The notes: a model not told the origin generated them from the letters alone. DNA of 60,500 nt from Mesorhizobium sp. (GCF_004963255.1 NZ_SUGA01000019.1:46978-107477); one strand, 5' to 3'. Positions 24,247 to 33,215 are shown, counted from the stretch's first letter. Translations and numbers: made by a program.

Positions 24247-25587
24247 GTGAAGGCTCAGGGGTTTAGAGCGCTGCTGGCCAGCAAGACACTCGCTGCCGGG
24301 CGCAAGGCCGGCTATTGGCTCGACATCGTCAAATATGTCGCCGTGGCCGTCGCCGCTGCCGTCGTCACGCTGGCCGCGGTAAACCTGACCCCGGAGTCGC
24401 GTGTCATCCGCACGATCGTTCCGCACCGTTTCGACGCGACGGATCCGCAATTCGTGCAAAGCATGAGCAGCTATTCGCAAGGGCAGATCTCCGGGCAGAA
24501 CGCCGTGCAAACCCTCGTCAACGGCGACGAAATTTTCCCGGCGATGCTGCAAGCGATCGGCACGGCCCGATCCAGCATCGACATGGAAACCTACATTTAT
24601 TGGTCGGGCTCGGTCGGCTATCAATTCGCCGCGGCCTTGGCCGCGAAAGCCCGCGAAGGCGTCGAGGTCCGAGTGCTGGTCGACTGGCTCGGCAGCCTGC
24701 CCTTCGACGAGAACCTCATCCACATCATGACGGGCGCCGGGGTGCGGTTCCAGCGCTACCGGCCAATCCACTGGTACACGCTGGACCGGGTGAACAACCG
24801 GACCCACCGCAAACTGCTCATCGTGGACGGGCGGGTCGCGTTCACCGGCGGGGTCGGCATCGCGGACAACTGGCTGGGCGATGCGCGCAATCCGAACGAG
24901 TGGCGTGACACCCATTATCGGATCGAAGGGCCTTCGGTAGGCGCGTTCCAGGCGGCCTTCGCCGAGAACTGGCTGGAGACCGCAGGCGAAACATTGCAAG
25001 GAGAGAAGTTCTATCCGCCACCCCAACCCGCAGGCGCGCTTAGCGCCCAGCTGGTCCTTTCATCGCAACCGAACGGCTCCGAGAACATGGAGCTGATGAT
25101 GCTGGCCGCGATCGCCGCGGCCAAGGATCACCTGCGCATCGGCATGGCCTATTTCGTGCCGGACGAAATCGCGCTGCAGCAGATACTCGACGCCAGGAAA
25201 CGAGGCGTGGCCGTCGACGTCATCGTGCCCAATTCGCTGACCGATGTGCCCATCGTGCGAAAGGGCTCGCGCCACTTCTGGGGAGAACTGCTCGAAGCGG
25301 GCGTGCGCATCTACGAGTTTCAGCCGACGATGTATCATCCCAAACTGCTCATCGTCGATGACGTCTGGGCAAGCTTCGGTTCCACCAACCTGGACGAGCG
25401 CTCGTTGCGCTTGAATGACGAAGCCAGCCTCAATGTCTACGGCAGGGATTTTGCGCAGACGCAGATCGACTTGTTCGACGAGGACCTGAAACGGTCGAGG
25501 CAGATCAGCCTGGCGGAGTGGCAGGCGCGTCCGCTGACCGAGAAAGTCACCGATTGGCTTGCGAGCAAGCTGCACACGCAGCTCTAG
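24247..25587 (+). CDS. Phospholipase D/cardiolipin synthase family protein
   Basis: This 446-residue protein has one N-terminal membrane helix (about residues 30-46) and two HKD motifs: HRKLLIVDGRVAFTGG with His187, and HPKLLIVDDVWASFGSTN with His364. Two such motifs, the size and the surrounding segments (YIYWSGSVGYQFAAAL, LGDARNPNEWRDTHYRIEG) fit cardiolipin synthase. It would join two phosphatidylglycerols, or phosphatidylglycerol and another lipid, at the inner membrane. The start codon is a GTG with no strong ribosome site, so the N-terminus is uncertain. It lies within a group of small stress-type genes, which fits a role in envelope adaptation. Confidence 0.88.
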   Translation: MKAQGFRALLASKTLAAGRKAGYWLDIVKYVAVAVAAAVVTLAAVNLTPESRVIRTIVPHRFDATDPQFVQSMSSYSQGQISGQNAVQTLVNGDEIFPAMLQAIGTARSSIDMETYIYWSGSVGYQFAAALAAKAREGVEVRVLVDWLGSLPFDENLIHIMTGAGVRFQRYRPIHWYTLDRVNNRTHRKLLIVDGRVAFTGGVGIADNWLGDARNPNEWRDTHYRIEGPSVGAFQAAFAENWLETAGETLQGEKFYPPPQPAGALSAQLVLSSQPNGSENMELMMLAAIAAAKDHLRIGMAYFVPDEIALQQILDARKRGVAVDVIVPNSLTDVPIVRKGSRHFWGELLEAGVRIYEFQPTMYHPKLLIVDDVWASFGSTNLDERSLRLNDEASLNVYGRDFAQTQIDLFDEDLKRSRQISLAEWQARPLTEKVTDWLASKLHTQL

Positions 25588-25762
25588 GTTCGGTGCGCGA
25601 AGAGTTTCGTGACCGATTCACCTGGGTTAGAGCGGATCATCAACAAACGTGCAGGATGGACGTGCCAGAATGTTGGGGTGGCACGCCCGATCGGTGGTCT
25701 TCGTGTGACGAACCTGTCCGCCGGCCGGGCATCCTTTGGGCTCGGGGCACGGAGGAGGAGAC

Positions 25763-25966
25763 ATGCCGATTACGAGACTGTCGAAAGGCGCATTCCTGCC
25801 GGACGAGGTGACCTTCCTTGGCCGCGTCCTTGAACTCAGCGCCGGCGCGGATGAAACCGACGAGCAGCGCGAGCGGCGGGCAGCGCGCATCATCGCGAAT
25901 TACATGGCGGGCATCACCGACGAGCGGGAGCTGGCTGAGCTATCGCGAAGACCGCTGGGCAGATAA
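25763..25966 (+). CDS. Small hypothetical protein
   Basis: This 67-residue protein has a strong GGAGGAGG ribosome site before its ATG. It begins MPITRLSKGAFLPDEVTFLG and ends with a helix (RAARIIANYMAGITDERELA). The composition is that of a real small helical protein, but I do not recognise the family. It lies among other short genes in the same orientation. Confidence 0.65.
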   Translation: MPITRLSKGAFLPDEVTFLGRVLELSAGADETDEQRERRAARIIANYMAGITDERELAELSRRPLGR

Positions 25967-26053
25967 CGCGCGGCGTGGCGGCCGGACAAAGCAAGAGACC
26001 GTGATGAAACTTTCGACGGGTTTTCCGGTTCGGTTGGCAGGAGGATCTTCGAC

Positions 26054-26254
26054 ATGACTGAACCCGGTGAAGGCAGCTCCCATGGTCGAATTGACGACAA
26101 GCAGCTCGTCATTCTGCTGAAGGAAAAAACCGGCATCTCCGACGCTCAGGCCAGGAGGCTGATAAAGTCCGTCGGGCGCGACCGTCCGTCGCTTCTGCGG
26201 GAAGCCCGGATCATAAGGGCGCGTGCCCAAACGTCCACGTCAGGGCGCGTGTGA
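26054..26254 (+). CDS. Small helical protein with a DUF3606-like motif
   Basis: This 66-residue protein contains KTGISDAQARRLIKSVGRDR followed by LLREARIIRARA, which resembles the GLSPAQARELVRRYGND motif of the protein at 23188-23388. The similarity is short and the family call is tentative. GGAGG lies 14 bases upstream of the ATG. A GAAAC-N16-GGTT box upstream (about 26005-26029) is a weak EcfG-like match. Confidence 0.6.
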   Translation: MTEPGEGSSHGRIDDKQLVILLKEKTGISDAQARRLIKSVGRDRPSLLREARIIRARAQTSTSGRV

Positions 26255-26342
26255 ACGGCGCAGTGCGGCGCTGGACAAGGCCGCGGCTCGTCCAAATCCG
26301 CCGGCTTGCACGGGCGTGCCGTTTGCGCGATGCTGAACGGTG

Positions 26343-26570
26343 ATGACCACCCAATATCTGGACCACAAACTTGAGTGCCCGTTTTGCGGCGTCATCCGTT
26401 TGAACATTCCAGCCGATGCCCAACCCACAACGCCGATCCACTGCGCCGAGTGCGGCGAATATCTCGGCACGTGGGATGAGCTTCAAACCGACTTCGAGCA
26501 ACAAGGCGGCACCGACGGCGTTTTCCGGCTGGACAAGGGGCGTATCCAGAAGCTCAATTCCAGTCGGTGA
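26343..26570 (+). CDS. Small zinc-ribbon-like protein
   Basis: This 75-residue protein contains two CxxC pairs, ECPFCGVIRLN and HCAECGEYLG, about 22 residues apart, typical of a zinc ribbon. After them come WDELQTDFEQQGG and a basic end. It may bind zinc and either nucleic acid or protein. A GTG lies directly before the ATG and could be used instead. Confidence 0.65.
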   Translation: MTTQYLDHKLECPFCGVIRLNIPADAQPTTPIHCAECGEYLGTWDELQTDFEQQGGTDGVFRLDKGRIQKLNSSR

Positions 26571-26770
26571 GAAGGCCGCCCGACGGCGGCTCGGATGCCG
26601 GCTGATCGACCGAGCGGCGCGCCGAACATCGGTCCCGAGCAATGGGGCATGAGAGCATCCGCCAAGTGCTTGACGGTTCAAACTCATAAACCCATATCGA
26701 AGTCGGGCGCGGGCCGCCGCGGCCCCCGCCCCTATCAAACTCAAATTGTTCGTTCGACTTGGAGGATCTT

Positions 26771-27073
26771 ATGAACGATCGGATGTTCGACAGCCCTGTT
26801 TTCGTCAACAGCGGGAACAGCCTCATCCAGGAAATCGCGTGCCTCGAGGACGCCCTGGAATTCCTCTATGAATGGCCCAAGAACCGGCGCGGGCCGATCT
26901 ATGAAACGGCGCTGCGCGCCTGCCAGAGGGCCTTCGACAGCGGCTTGCCGCTGACGGCGGCCAGAGACGCATTTTGCGGTTTCGCCAAATCCGCCAGAAT
27001 CCATGAAGACGTGAGCACCACCCTGCCCTGGATGGTCGGCAAAGGCCGCAAGGGCGGCGGGCTGACCGCCTAG
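26771..27073 (+). CDS. DUF982-like protein
   Basis: This 100-residue protein has GGAGG six bases before the ATG. It shows the DUF982 layout: a first strand FDSPVFVNSGNSLIQEI, LEDALEFLYEWPKNRRG, ALRACQRAFDSGLPLTAARD and FCGFAKSARI. It is 27 bp upstream of a second DUF982 gene in the same orientation, and the two are probably co-transcribed. They are diverged duplicates. Confidence 0.8.
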   Translation: MNDRMFDSPVFVNSGNSLIQEIACLEDALEFLYEWPKNRRGPIYETALRACQRAFDSGLPLTAARDAFCGFAKSARIHEDVSTTLPWMVGKGRKGGGLTA

Positions 27074-27100
27074 CATCGTCGCGGATCGAGGACGTTAGCG

Positions 27101-27385
27101 ATGTTCGCCAAACCGTTCGAAAAACCAATTCGCGTTTGGGTAGGACTGGGATTTCCGCGTCAGTTGAACACCGTCGTGGACGCCTATCAGTTCGTCATCG
27201 ACTGGTGCGGTAACAGCCCGGAGCAGAAGGCGGCCATCCGTGCCTGCAGGGCCGCCCTGGCCGGGGATGTCGATGCGGAAACAGCGAGAGGCGTTTTCGT
27301 CGCCTTTGCGCGCAAGAAGGACATCCTCATCGAGGATGGCACCATTCCCCCCATGCTTGAAAAAGCTCACCCAAAACATGCCTGA
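27101..27385 (+). CDS. DUF982 family protein
   Basis: This 94-residue protein has GAGGA upstream. The strand IRVWVGLGFPRQLNTVVDAY, then FVIDWCGNSPEQKAAIRACR and FVAFARKKDILIEDG, closely parallels the DUF982 protein at 13611-13913 (VAVFVGLGFPHEIDSVIEAY). Function is unknown. A hairpin immediately downstream at 27391-27417 probably ends the transcript. Confidence 0.86.
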   Translation: MFAKPFEKPIRVWVGLGFPRQLNTVVDAYQFVIDWCGNSPEQKAAIRACRAALAGDVDAETARGVFVAFARKKDILIEDGTIPPMLEKAHPKHA

Positions 27386-27390
27386 TGCAG

Positions 27391-27417
27391 ATGAGGCGGC
27401 GGCCAGCGCCGCCTCAT
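27391..27417 (+). terminator. Hairpin downstream of the DUF982 pair
   Basis: ATGAGGCGGC and GCCGCCTCAT form a perfect ten-base-pair stem with a seven-base loop. It begins five bases after the stop codon. The following TCGTTCTC is only partly T-rich, so this is a likely but not textbook intrinsic terminator. Confidence 0.55.
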
Positions 27418-27533
27418 TCGTTCTCCGTCACGATCGCCGGTAGCGAAGCACGACACGTTGCCCCTCGATAGGAACCAGATCGGGGCTGCCGCGTCATAGA
27501 GGCAGGTCCTTGTCGCGGTTCGGAGTGACGTCG

Positions 27534-28532
27534 ATGGTCAGGTTCCTTGTTTTCGTCGCGGTGACGCTCGGCATCGCGTGCGGCGCCACGCAGGCAGCGA
27601 GACTGGAACCCGACGCCGTCAATCAAGCGCAATTCAGCGAAGCCGAACCCAAAGGCGTCAGCCCCATGCTGCTCAAGGCGCAGGTGCTTCTGGATCGCGC
27701 CCGCTTCTCCCCCGGCCTGATCGACGGCCGCGCGTCGCAGAACTTCACCAAGGCGGTCGCGGCCTTCCAGGCAGCGAACGGATTGCCCTCCGACGGCAAG
27801 CTCACGCGGGAGACGTGGGACAAGGTCGCGGCGACCTTCGCCGGCCCGGTACTGACGAGCTATGAGACGAAGGCGAAGGATGTGCGCGGCCCCTTTACAA
27901 GGCGCATCCCGGCTCGCATGGAGCGCATGGCGCATCTCAAGCGCCTGGGTTATCGCAACGCGCGCGAGAAGCTGGCCGAGCGGTTTCATGTCAGCGAAGA
28001 CTTGCTGAGGATGCTCAATCCCAAAGCCAGATTCAGCAAGACCGGCACGACTCTGGTCGTGCCCGATGTCGGCCGCGGCGATCCGCCTTCACAGATAGCC
28101 AGCGTCGAGGTCGACAAGGCATCGCGCCAGGTGCGCGCGCTCGATGCGTCGGGCAAGGCGATTGCCGTCTATCCGGCCTCGATCGGCAGCGAGGAGAAAC
28201 CGGCGCCGAGCGGCGCGGCCGAGGTCAAGCGCGTGGTGCGCAATCCGACCTATCACTACAATCCGAAATTCGCCTTCAAGGGGGTGAAGACCAAGCATCC
28301 CTTCACCATCGCCAAGGGGCCCAACAATCCCGTCGGATCGGTGTGGATCGACCTCTCGATCGAGAGCTACGGCATTCACGGCACACCAGACCCGGGCAAG
28401 ATCGGCACCACCTTCTCGCATGGCTGCATCCGGATGACCAACTGGGACGCCGAAGACCTCGCCGCCATGGTCAAGCCGGGAACGAAGGTCGACTTCAAGG
28501 ACGAGACGGCTCAGGACGGGCAGGCGCAGTGA
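27534..28532 (+). CDS. L,D-transpeptidase (YkuD) with peptidoglycan-binding domain
   Basis: This 332-residue protein has a signal peptide (MVRFLVFVAVTLGIACGATQ). A peptidoglycan-binding type 1 repeat covers about residues 45-105 (LLKAQVLLDRARFSPGLIDG, AVAAFQAANGLPSDGKLT). A LysM-like segment follows (AEKFHVSEDLL-type, with LLRMLNPKARF), then a YkuD domain with the catalytic motif SHGCIRMTNWDAED (Cys298) and GIHGTPDPGKIG. It forms 3-3 cross-links in peptidoglycan or attaches proteins to it, in the periplasm. GGAAC-N16-CGTC at 27471-27495 is one mismatch from an EcfG-type promoter. Confidence 0.92.
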   Translation: MVRFLVFVAVTLGIACGATQAARLEPDAVNQAQFSEAEPKGVSPMLLKAQVLLDRARFSPGLIDGRASQNFTKAVAAFQAANGLPSDGKLTRETWDKVAATFAGPVLTSYETKAKDVRGPFTRRIPARMERMAHLKRLGYRNAREKLAERFHVSEDLLRMLNPKARFSKTGTTLVVPDVGRGDPPSQIASVEVDKASRQVRALDASGKAIAVYPASIGSEEKPAPSGAAEVKRVVRNPTYHYNPKFAFKGVKTKHPFTIAKGPNNPVGSVWIDLSIESYGIHGTPDPGKIGTTFSHGCIRMTNWDAEDLAAMVKPGTKVDFKDETAQDGQAQ

Positions 28533-28666
28533 CTGCGGCAGCCAGCAGGCTGCTGCATAAATCCAGCTTATCATGACCCCTAATTTTTGAAGACGTTACA
28601 GCGCCAATCACCGCCTGTAGCTTCGACCGCGGTTGTTCTCGGCTCGGTCAAAAAATCGGTGATTTG

Positions 28667-31105
28667 ATGCAGACACATGCGCGGGTGGTGATTGTCGGCG
28701 GGGGCTGCGTCGGCGCGGGTATCCTCTACGGGCTCGCCAAGCGCGGCTGGACCGACGTGGCGCTGCTGGAGCGCACGCAGCTGACGGCCGGCTCGACCTG
28801 GCATGCGGCGGGGCTGATCCCGTCCTATGCCCGCAACATCAATGTCGGGCGCATGATCAACAAGACGATCGAGATCTATGAGGGGCTGGAGGCTGAGACA
28901 GGCCAACCTGTGGGTTGGCACAAATGCGGCCAGTTGCGCATCGCCAATTCGCGCGACCGGCTCGACGAGTTCAAGAGCTATATGAGCGTTGCCGAGGTGC
29001 AAGGCATGCGAGCGCAATTGCTGACGCCCGACGAGGCGCGAAAGCTCTGGCCGCTGCTCGACAACAAGGAGATGCTCGGCGCGCTCTACCATCCCGACGA
29101 CGGCCATATCGCGCCGGCCGATGTCACGCACGCCATGGCCAAGGGCGCGCGCGATCTTGGCGCCAAGGTCTATCTGAACACCGAAGTCACCGGCTTCGAG
29201 CGAACGGCCAGTGGCGAGTGGCTGGTCCGGACCAATCAGGGCAACATCACCTGCGAGCATGTGGTCACGGCCACCGGCAACTACGCGCGCCAGACCGGCG
29301 CGATGCTCGGGCTCGACATCCCGGCGATCCCAATCCTGCACCAATACTGGATCACCGAAGCGGTGCCGGAAGTGGTGGAGCGCAAGCGCGCCGGGCGGCC
29401 CGAAATGCCGATCCTGCGCGATGAAGGGTTTGAGGGCTATCTGCGTGAGGAAGGCGACGGGCTGATGTTCGGGCCTTACGAGCGCACCGAGCACCTGAAG
29501 CTGTTCGCCGAGGACGGTGTTCCCGCCTGGTTCGGCGCCGACCTGCTGGAAGAGGATTTCGAGGCGGTGTCGTGGAACTGGGAGCAGGCCTTGCGGCTCG
29601 TGCCGGCGCTGGGGCGCGTCGGCATCAAGGCCAATGTGCGCGGGCCCTTCCAGATGACGGCCGACGAACTGCCCTTGATGGGACCGGCCTGGGGCCTGCC
29701 CAATGTCTGGCTCGCCGAAGGCGTGCCGGGTGGCATCCTGTGGGGCGGTACGATCGGCTATTACCTGTCGGAGCGGATCGTCGAGGGCTCCAACAGTCTC
29801 GACACGTCCGACCTCGACCCGCGCCGCTTCGGCGACTACGCCAACAAGGAATGGACGCGCGCGAAGGTGCGTGAGGCCTGGGGCACGCATGCCGAGCAGA
29901 AATATCCGGGGCAGGACATGCCTGCAGCACGGCCGCAGAAGACCGCGCCCTCCTATGACAGGCTGACCGAGCTGGGCGCGGTCTGGGGCGTGCTCAACGG
30001 CTGGGAGATGCCGAACTGGTTCGCCCGTGGCGGCGTCGAGGCCAAGGACCAGTATAGCTGGCTCTGGACGCCCAAGGGGAACCTCGTCGGCGAGGAGGTG
30101 CTGGCGGTGCGCAACGCCGTCGGCCTGGTCGAGATGACGCCGATGACCAAATTCGAGGTCTCCGGCCCGAATACCGCCCGGTGGCTGGACAGGATCATCG
30201 CCAACCGTCTTCCCGCGGTCGGCAAGGTGACGCTGGCGCATCATTTGACGCCCGCCGGTGGCGTGCAGGCGGAGTATATGGTGGCGCGTCTCGGCGAGGA
30301 TCTGTTCTACCTGATCTCGACGCCCCGCGCCGAGCGCTGGAATTTCGACGATCTGTCCAGGCTGCTCCCCGCCGACGGCAGCGTGGGCCTGAGGAACGTC
30401 ACCAATGATCGCGGCTGCTTTGCCGTTGTCGGCCCCAAAGCGCGCGAAGTGCTGCAGCCGCTGACCGGGATCGACCTTTCCAACGAAAGCTTCCCCTGGT
30501 TCGGCGTGAAGACCGGCAGCGTGGCTCTGGCCAGCGACGTGCGGCTGCTGCGCGTCAACTATGAAGGCGAGCTTGGCTGGGAGCTCTATCATCCCCTGCC
30601 CTACCAGCGGCATCTGCTCGACGCGATCCTGAGAGAGGGCGAGAAGCACGGCATGCGGCTGGTCGGGCTGCATGCGCTGGAGTCGCTCAGGCTCGAGAAA
30701 TCCTATCGCGCCATGTACCGCGACATGAACCCGGAGCTCAACGCGCTGGAGAGCGGGCTGGAGCGCTTCATCCGTCTCGACAAGGGCGACTTCGTCGGGC
30801 GCGACGCGGTGCTGAAATACAAGGAGCGCAACGACCAGCGCCGCTCGGTGACGCTCAGGATCGACACCGACGGCGCCAGCACCTTTGCCAATGAGGGGCT
30901 CTACAGCGACGGCAAGCTGGTCGGGCGCATCACCTCCGGCGGCTATGGCTACGCGCTCGGGCACGACGTGGCGCTGGCGCTGCTGCCCGAGCGTTTTGCC
31001 AGGCCTGGCACCAAGCTCGACGTCGCGATCCTGGGCGACTGGAAGGTCGCGGAGGTGATCGCGGACTCGCCTTACGACCCGACCTCGGCCAGGGCGCGGA
31101 TGTAA
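28667..31105 (+). CDS. FAD-dependent oxidoreductase with GcvT domain (dimethylglycine dehydrogenase-like)
   Basis: This 812-residue protein has an N-terminal DAO-type FAD domain (VVIVGGGCVGAGILYGLAKR, AGSTWHAAGLIPSYARN with the His that may hold FAD covalently, and LAEGVPGGILWGGTIGYYL). From about residue 440 it has a GcvT-like tetrahydrofolate domain (YSWLWTPKGNLV, VEMTPMTKFEVSGPNTARWL, LGWELYHPLPYQRHLLDAIL, HALESLRLEKSYRAMYRDMN). This is the layout of dimethylglycine and sarcosine dehydrogenases, which remove N-methyl groups and pass one-carbon units to folate. The HpbD-like epimerase starts 55 bp downstream, so the substrate could be an N-methylproline or betaine derivative. That assignment is inference. 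Confidence 0.9.
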   Translation: MQTHARVVIVGGGCVGAGILYGLAKRGWTDVALLERTQLTAGSTWHAAGLIPSYARNINVGRMINKTIEIYEGLEAETGQPVGWHKCGQLRIANSRDRLDEFKSYMSVAEVQGMRAQLLTPDEARKLWPLLDNKEMLGALYHPDDGHIAPADVTHAMAKGARDLGAKVYLNTEVTGFERTASGEWLVRTNQGNITCEHVVTATGNYARQTGAMLGLDIPAIPILHQYWITEAVPEVVERKRAGRPEMPILRDEGFEGYLREEGDGLMFGPYERTEHLKLFAEDGVPAWFGADLLEEDFEAVSWNWEQALRLVPALGRVGIKANVRGPFQMTADELPLMGPAWGLPNVWLAEGVPGGILWGGTIGYYLSERIVEGSNSLDTSDLDPRRFGDYANKEWTRAKVREAWGTHAEQKYPGQDMPAARPQKTAPSYDRLTELGAVWGVLNGWEMPNWFARGGVEAKDQYSWLWTPKGNLVGEEVLAVRNAVGLVEMTPMTKFEVSGPNTARWLDRIIANRLPAVGKVTLAHHLTPAGGVQAEYMVARLGEDLFYLISTPRAERWNFDDLSRLLPADGSVGLRNVTNDRGCFAVVGPKAREVLQPLTGIDLSNESFPWFGVKTGSVALASDVRLLRVNYEGELGWELYHPLPYQRHLLDAILREGEKHGMRLVGLHALESLRLEKSYRAMYRDMNPELNALESGLERFIRLDKGDFVGRDAVLKYKERNDQRRSVTLRIDTDGASTFANEGLYSDGKLVGRITSGGYGYALGHDVALALLPERFARPGTKLDVAILGDWKVAEVIADSPYDPTSARARM

Positions 31106-31160
31106 CAGGCGGGGCCTGCAAGGGCCCTGTTGCCGACCTGTCCTTTGGAGGGAAGCCCGT

Positions 31161-32270
31161 ATGCGCATCGAGCGGATCAACGTCTATTCGGCCCAATTGC
31201 CGGTCAAGAACGGCGTCTACCGCATGGCCAGCGCCGATGTGGAAGCGCTGGACTCAACGCTGGTCGAGATCATCACCGATGACGGGCTCACAGGCTGGGG
31301 CGAGACCTGCCCGATCGGCCCGGTCTACCAGCCGCATCACGCGCTGGGCGCGCGCGCCGCCATCGCCGAAATCGCACCCGGCCTGATCGGTTCGGAGATC
31401 GCCTCGATCAGGCTGCTTGCGAAGCGGATGGACGAGCGGCTCAACGGCCACGGCTATGCCAAGGCCGCGTTCGACATGGCCTTCCTCGACCTGCTCGGAC
31501 AAAAGCTCGGCGTGCCGGTCTCGACGCTGCTGGGCGGGGCGCTGACCGACCGCGTGCCGACCTATTATTCACTGATCGTCGGGGCGCCGGAGGAGACGGC
31601 GCGGATCGCCGCCGACAAGGCGAAGGCCGGCTATCCGCGGCTGCAGGTGAAGATCGGCGGGCGCGATTTGGAAGAGGACGTCGCCGTGGTCCACAAGGTC
31701 TGGGAAGCGGTCGGCTACAAGGCGCGGCTGGCGGTCGACGGCAACCGTGGCCTGACGGTCGCCGCCGCGATCCATCTCGACCGGCTCTGCCAGGCGATTC
31801 CTTTCGTGTTCGAACAGCCCTGCAACACGATGGACGAGATCGCGACGCTGAAAGGCCGCGTCACGCATCCGGTCTATCTCGACGAGAGCACCGAGGACCA
31901 GAACGCGGTGCTGAGGGCAATCTCGCTTGGCATCGCGGACGGCTTCGGCTTCAAGGTCACGCGCCTCGGTGGGCTGACCAAAATGGCGACAGTGCGCGAC
32001 CTTTGCGCCATCCGCTCGCTGCCGCATAGCTGCGACGACGCCTGGGGCGGCGACGTCATCGCCGCGGCCTGCGTGCATCTGGCCGCCACCGTCGAGCCGC
32101 GCCGCATGGAAGGCGCCTGGATCGCCCAGGAATACATCGAGGGCCATTTCGACCAGAAGCACCCGGTCGTCATCAGGCAAGGCCATATCGACGTGCCGCA
32201 GCGGCCGGGGCTGGGCGTGAAACCCGAGCCCGGCATGTTCGGCAAGCCGGTGGCGATTTACGGGCCGTAG
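31161..32270 (+). CDS. hpbD: Enolase-superfamily epimerase, 4-hydroxyproline betaine 2-epimerase-like
   Basis: This 369-residue protein has the full enolase-superfamily (MLE/MR subgroup) motif set. It shows GLTGWGETCPIGPVY, the catalytic Lys in LQVKIGGRD, metal ligands in AVDGNRG, FEQPCNTMDE and YLDESTEDQ, a second Lys in GFKVTRLGGLTKMA, and SCDDAWGGDVIAAACVH. As I recall, HpbD from Pelagibaca has near-identical strings at the GWGETCP, DGN, EQPCNT, LDES and SCDDAWGGD positions, where the Trp packs on the betaine. Cis-3-hydroxyproline dehydratase is a related alternative. GGAGGG precedes the ATG. With the demethylase upstream it would feed proline or hydroxyproline betaine into catabolism. Confidence 0.75.
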   Translation: MRIERINVYSAQLPVKNGVYRMASADVEALDSTLVEIITDDGLTGWGETCPIGPVYQPHHALGARAAIAEIAPGLIGSEIASIRLLAKRMDERLNGHGYAKAAFDMAFLDLLGQKLGVPVSTLLGGALTDRVPTYYSLIVGAPEETARIAADKAKAGYPRLQVKIGGRDLEEDVAVVHKVWEAVGYKARLAVDGNRGLTVAAAIHLDRLCQAIPFVFEQPCNTMDEIATLKGRVTHPVYLDESTEDQNAVLRAISLGIADGFGFKVTRLGGLTKMATVRDLCAIRSLPHSCDDAWGGDVIAAACVHLAATVEPRRMEGAWIAQEYIEGHFDQKHPVVIRQGHIDVPQRPGLGVKPEPGMFGKPVAIYGP

Positions 32271-32348
32271 GCTGGTCGATCACTTCGTGAACGACACGGA
32301 TCGTTCCGCCCTGTCCCGCGTTCTTGTGACACGCAAGGAGGAACGGCG

Positions 32349-32672
32349 ATGGACGACGATCGGACCGAGAAGATCAGGCAGCGAGCCTATGAGATCTTTC
32401 AACGCGAGGGCGGCATCCTCGGCAATCATGAACGGCACTGGCAACAGGCCGAGCTGGAGATCGACCGAGAGGCCGCCCTGCCGCTGACGGCGGGCGACGC
32501 CCTGCCCGAAACGCGCGAGATCGACAGCGCGGATGTGCTGACGGTGGAGGCGCTTGCCATGCGCACTGGCATTTCGGGCGACGAGGCGCAGGAACTGCTC
32601 GACCGGCTGGGCAACGATCGCGCGGCGATCGAGGAGGCGGCGCGGAGTCTCGAGGCCAAGCGGCGCAGCTGA
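32349..32672 (+). CDS. DUF2934 protein with a C-terminal DUF3606-like motif
   Basis: This 107-residue protein starts at an ATG with AAGGAGG upstream. Residues 5-38 are a DUF2934 motif (KIRQRAYEIFQREGG, then NHERHWQQAELEIDRE). Residues about 70-105 carry MRTGISGDEAQELLDRLGND and AIEEAARSLEAK, matching the stand-alone protein at 23188-23388. It therefore appears to be a fusion of two small rhizobial domains that occur separately elsewhere in this window. Function unknown. Confidence 0.83.
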   Translation: MDDDRTEKIRQRAYEIFQREGGILGNHERHWQQAELEIDREAALPLTAGDALPETREIDSADVLTVEALAMRTGISGDEAQELLDRLGNDRAAIEEAARSLEAKRRS

Positions 32673-32842
32673 CGAGCCGGCAAACAACCTATCCGCGGTG
32701 AGAACCACGGGCATGCCCAGGACACGCCCCCGGCGCCCGCGCCCGGCTCGCGATCTCAGGCGCCCTGGTCGCGCTCGTCCTCAGCCTCGTGATGGGACGG
32801 GCAGCGCTTCGCTGAGCAGCGCTCGCTTTTCGCTCCATCGGC

Positions 32843-32867
32843 GGAACCCTCGGCCGCATCGGCGGTT
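32843..32867 (+). promoter_or_regulatory. Putative EcfG/RpoE2-type promoter
   Basis: GGAAC, sixteen bases, then GGTT. The consensus for the general-stress sigma factor in rhizobia is GGAAC-N16/17-CGTT (N18/19 to TT). The -10 box ends 28 bases before the ATG of the PRC-barrel gene. The block is also an inverted repeat (GGAACC/GGTTCC), so a non-promoter role is possible. Confidence 0.45.
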
Positions 32868-32895
32868 CCTCCTGTACACCCACAGGAGATGCGCC

Positions 32896-33180
32896 ATGGA
32901 CCACACCAGTCACGTAAGACTGACCAATGCCGAGCTCACGCCCGCCATCCTCGAAGGCGCGACCATCTACGGCCCGGATGACGAAAAGATCGGCTCGGTC
33001 GACCACCTGCACGGCAGCCAGGTCGTGATCGATGTCGGCGGGTTCCTCGGCATCGGCGCCAAGCCGGTGGCCGTAACCGCCAGCCAGCTCGACTTCATGC
33101 GCGACGAGGACGGCGACGTCCATGCCGTCACCAGCTGGACGAAGGACCAGTTGAAGGCGATGCCGGAACATCGCGACTGA
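32896..33180 (+). CDS. PRC-barrel domain protein
   Basis: This 94-residue protein starts at an ATG after CAGGAG. Its core is the PRC-barrel beta pattern (TPAILEGATIYGPDDEKIGS, VDHLHGSQVVIDVGGFLG, IGAKPVAVTASQLDFMRDED). PRC-barrel proteins occur in photosynthetic reaction centres, RimM and many small stress-induced proteins; short forms are typical of the rhizobial general stress response. The candidate EcfG promoter at 32843-32867 and the clear terminator at 33216-33241 make it a likely single-gene transcription unit. Confidence 0.87.
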   Translation: MDHTSHVRLTNAELTPAILEGATIYGPDDEKIGSVDHLHGSQVVIDVGGFLGIGAKPVAVTASQLDFMRDEDGDVHAVTSWTKDQLKAMPEHRD

Positions 33181-33215
33181 GGCGGAAGCGCTCGTGGAAT
33201 GAATGAGACGAACCC

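Noticed and set aside
28580..31180. 866-codon open frame antisense to the dimethylglycine dehydrogenase-like gene
   Set aside because: It follows codon-position GC bias of the real gene, has no family motifs and is Arg/His/Gln rich throughout.
32673..32895. Hydrophobic frame (ALVALVLSLVMG-like) considered as a small membrane protein
   Set aside because: The frame has no start codon between its upstream stop and the hydrophobic stretch.
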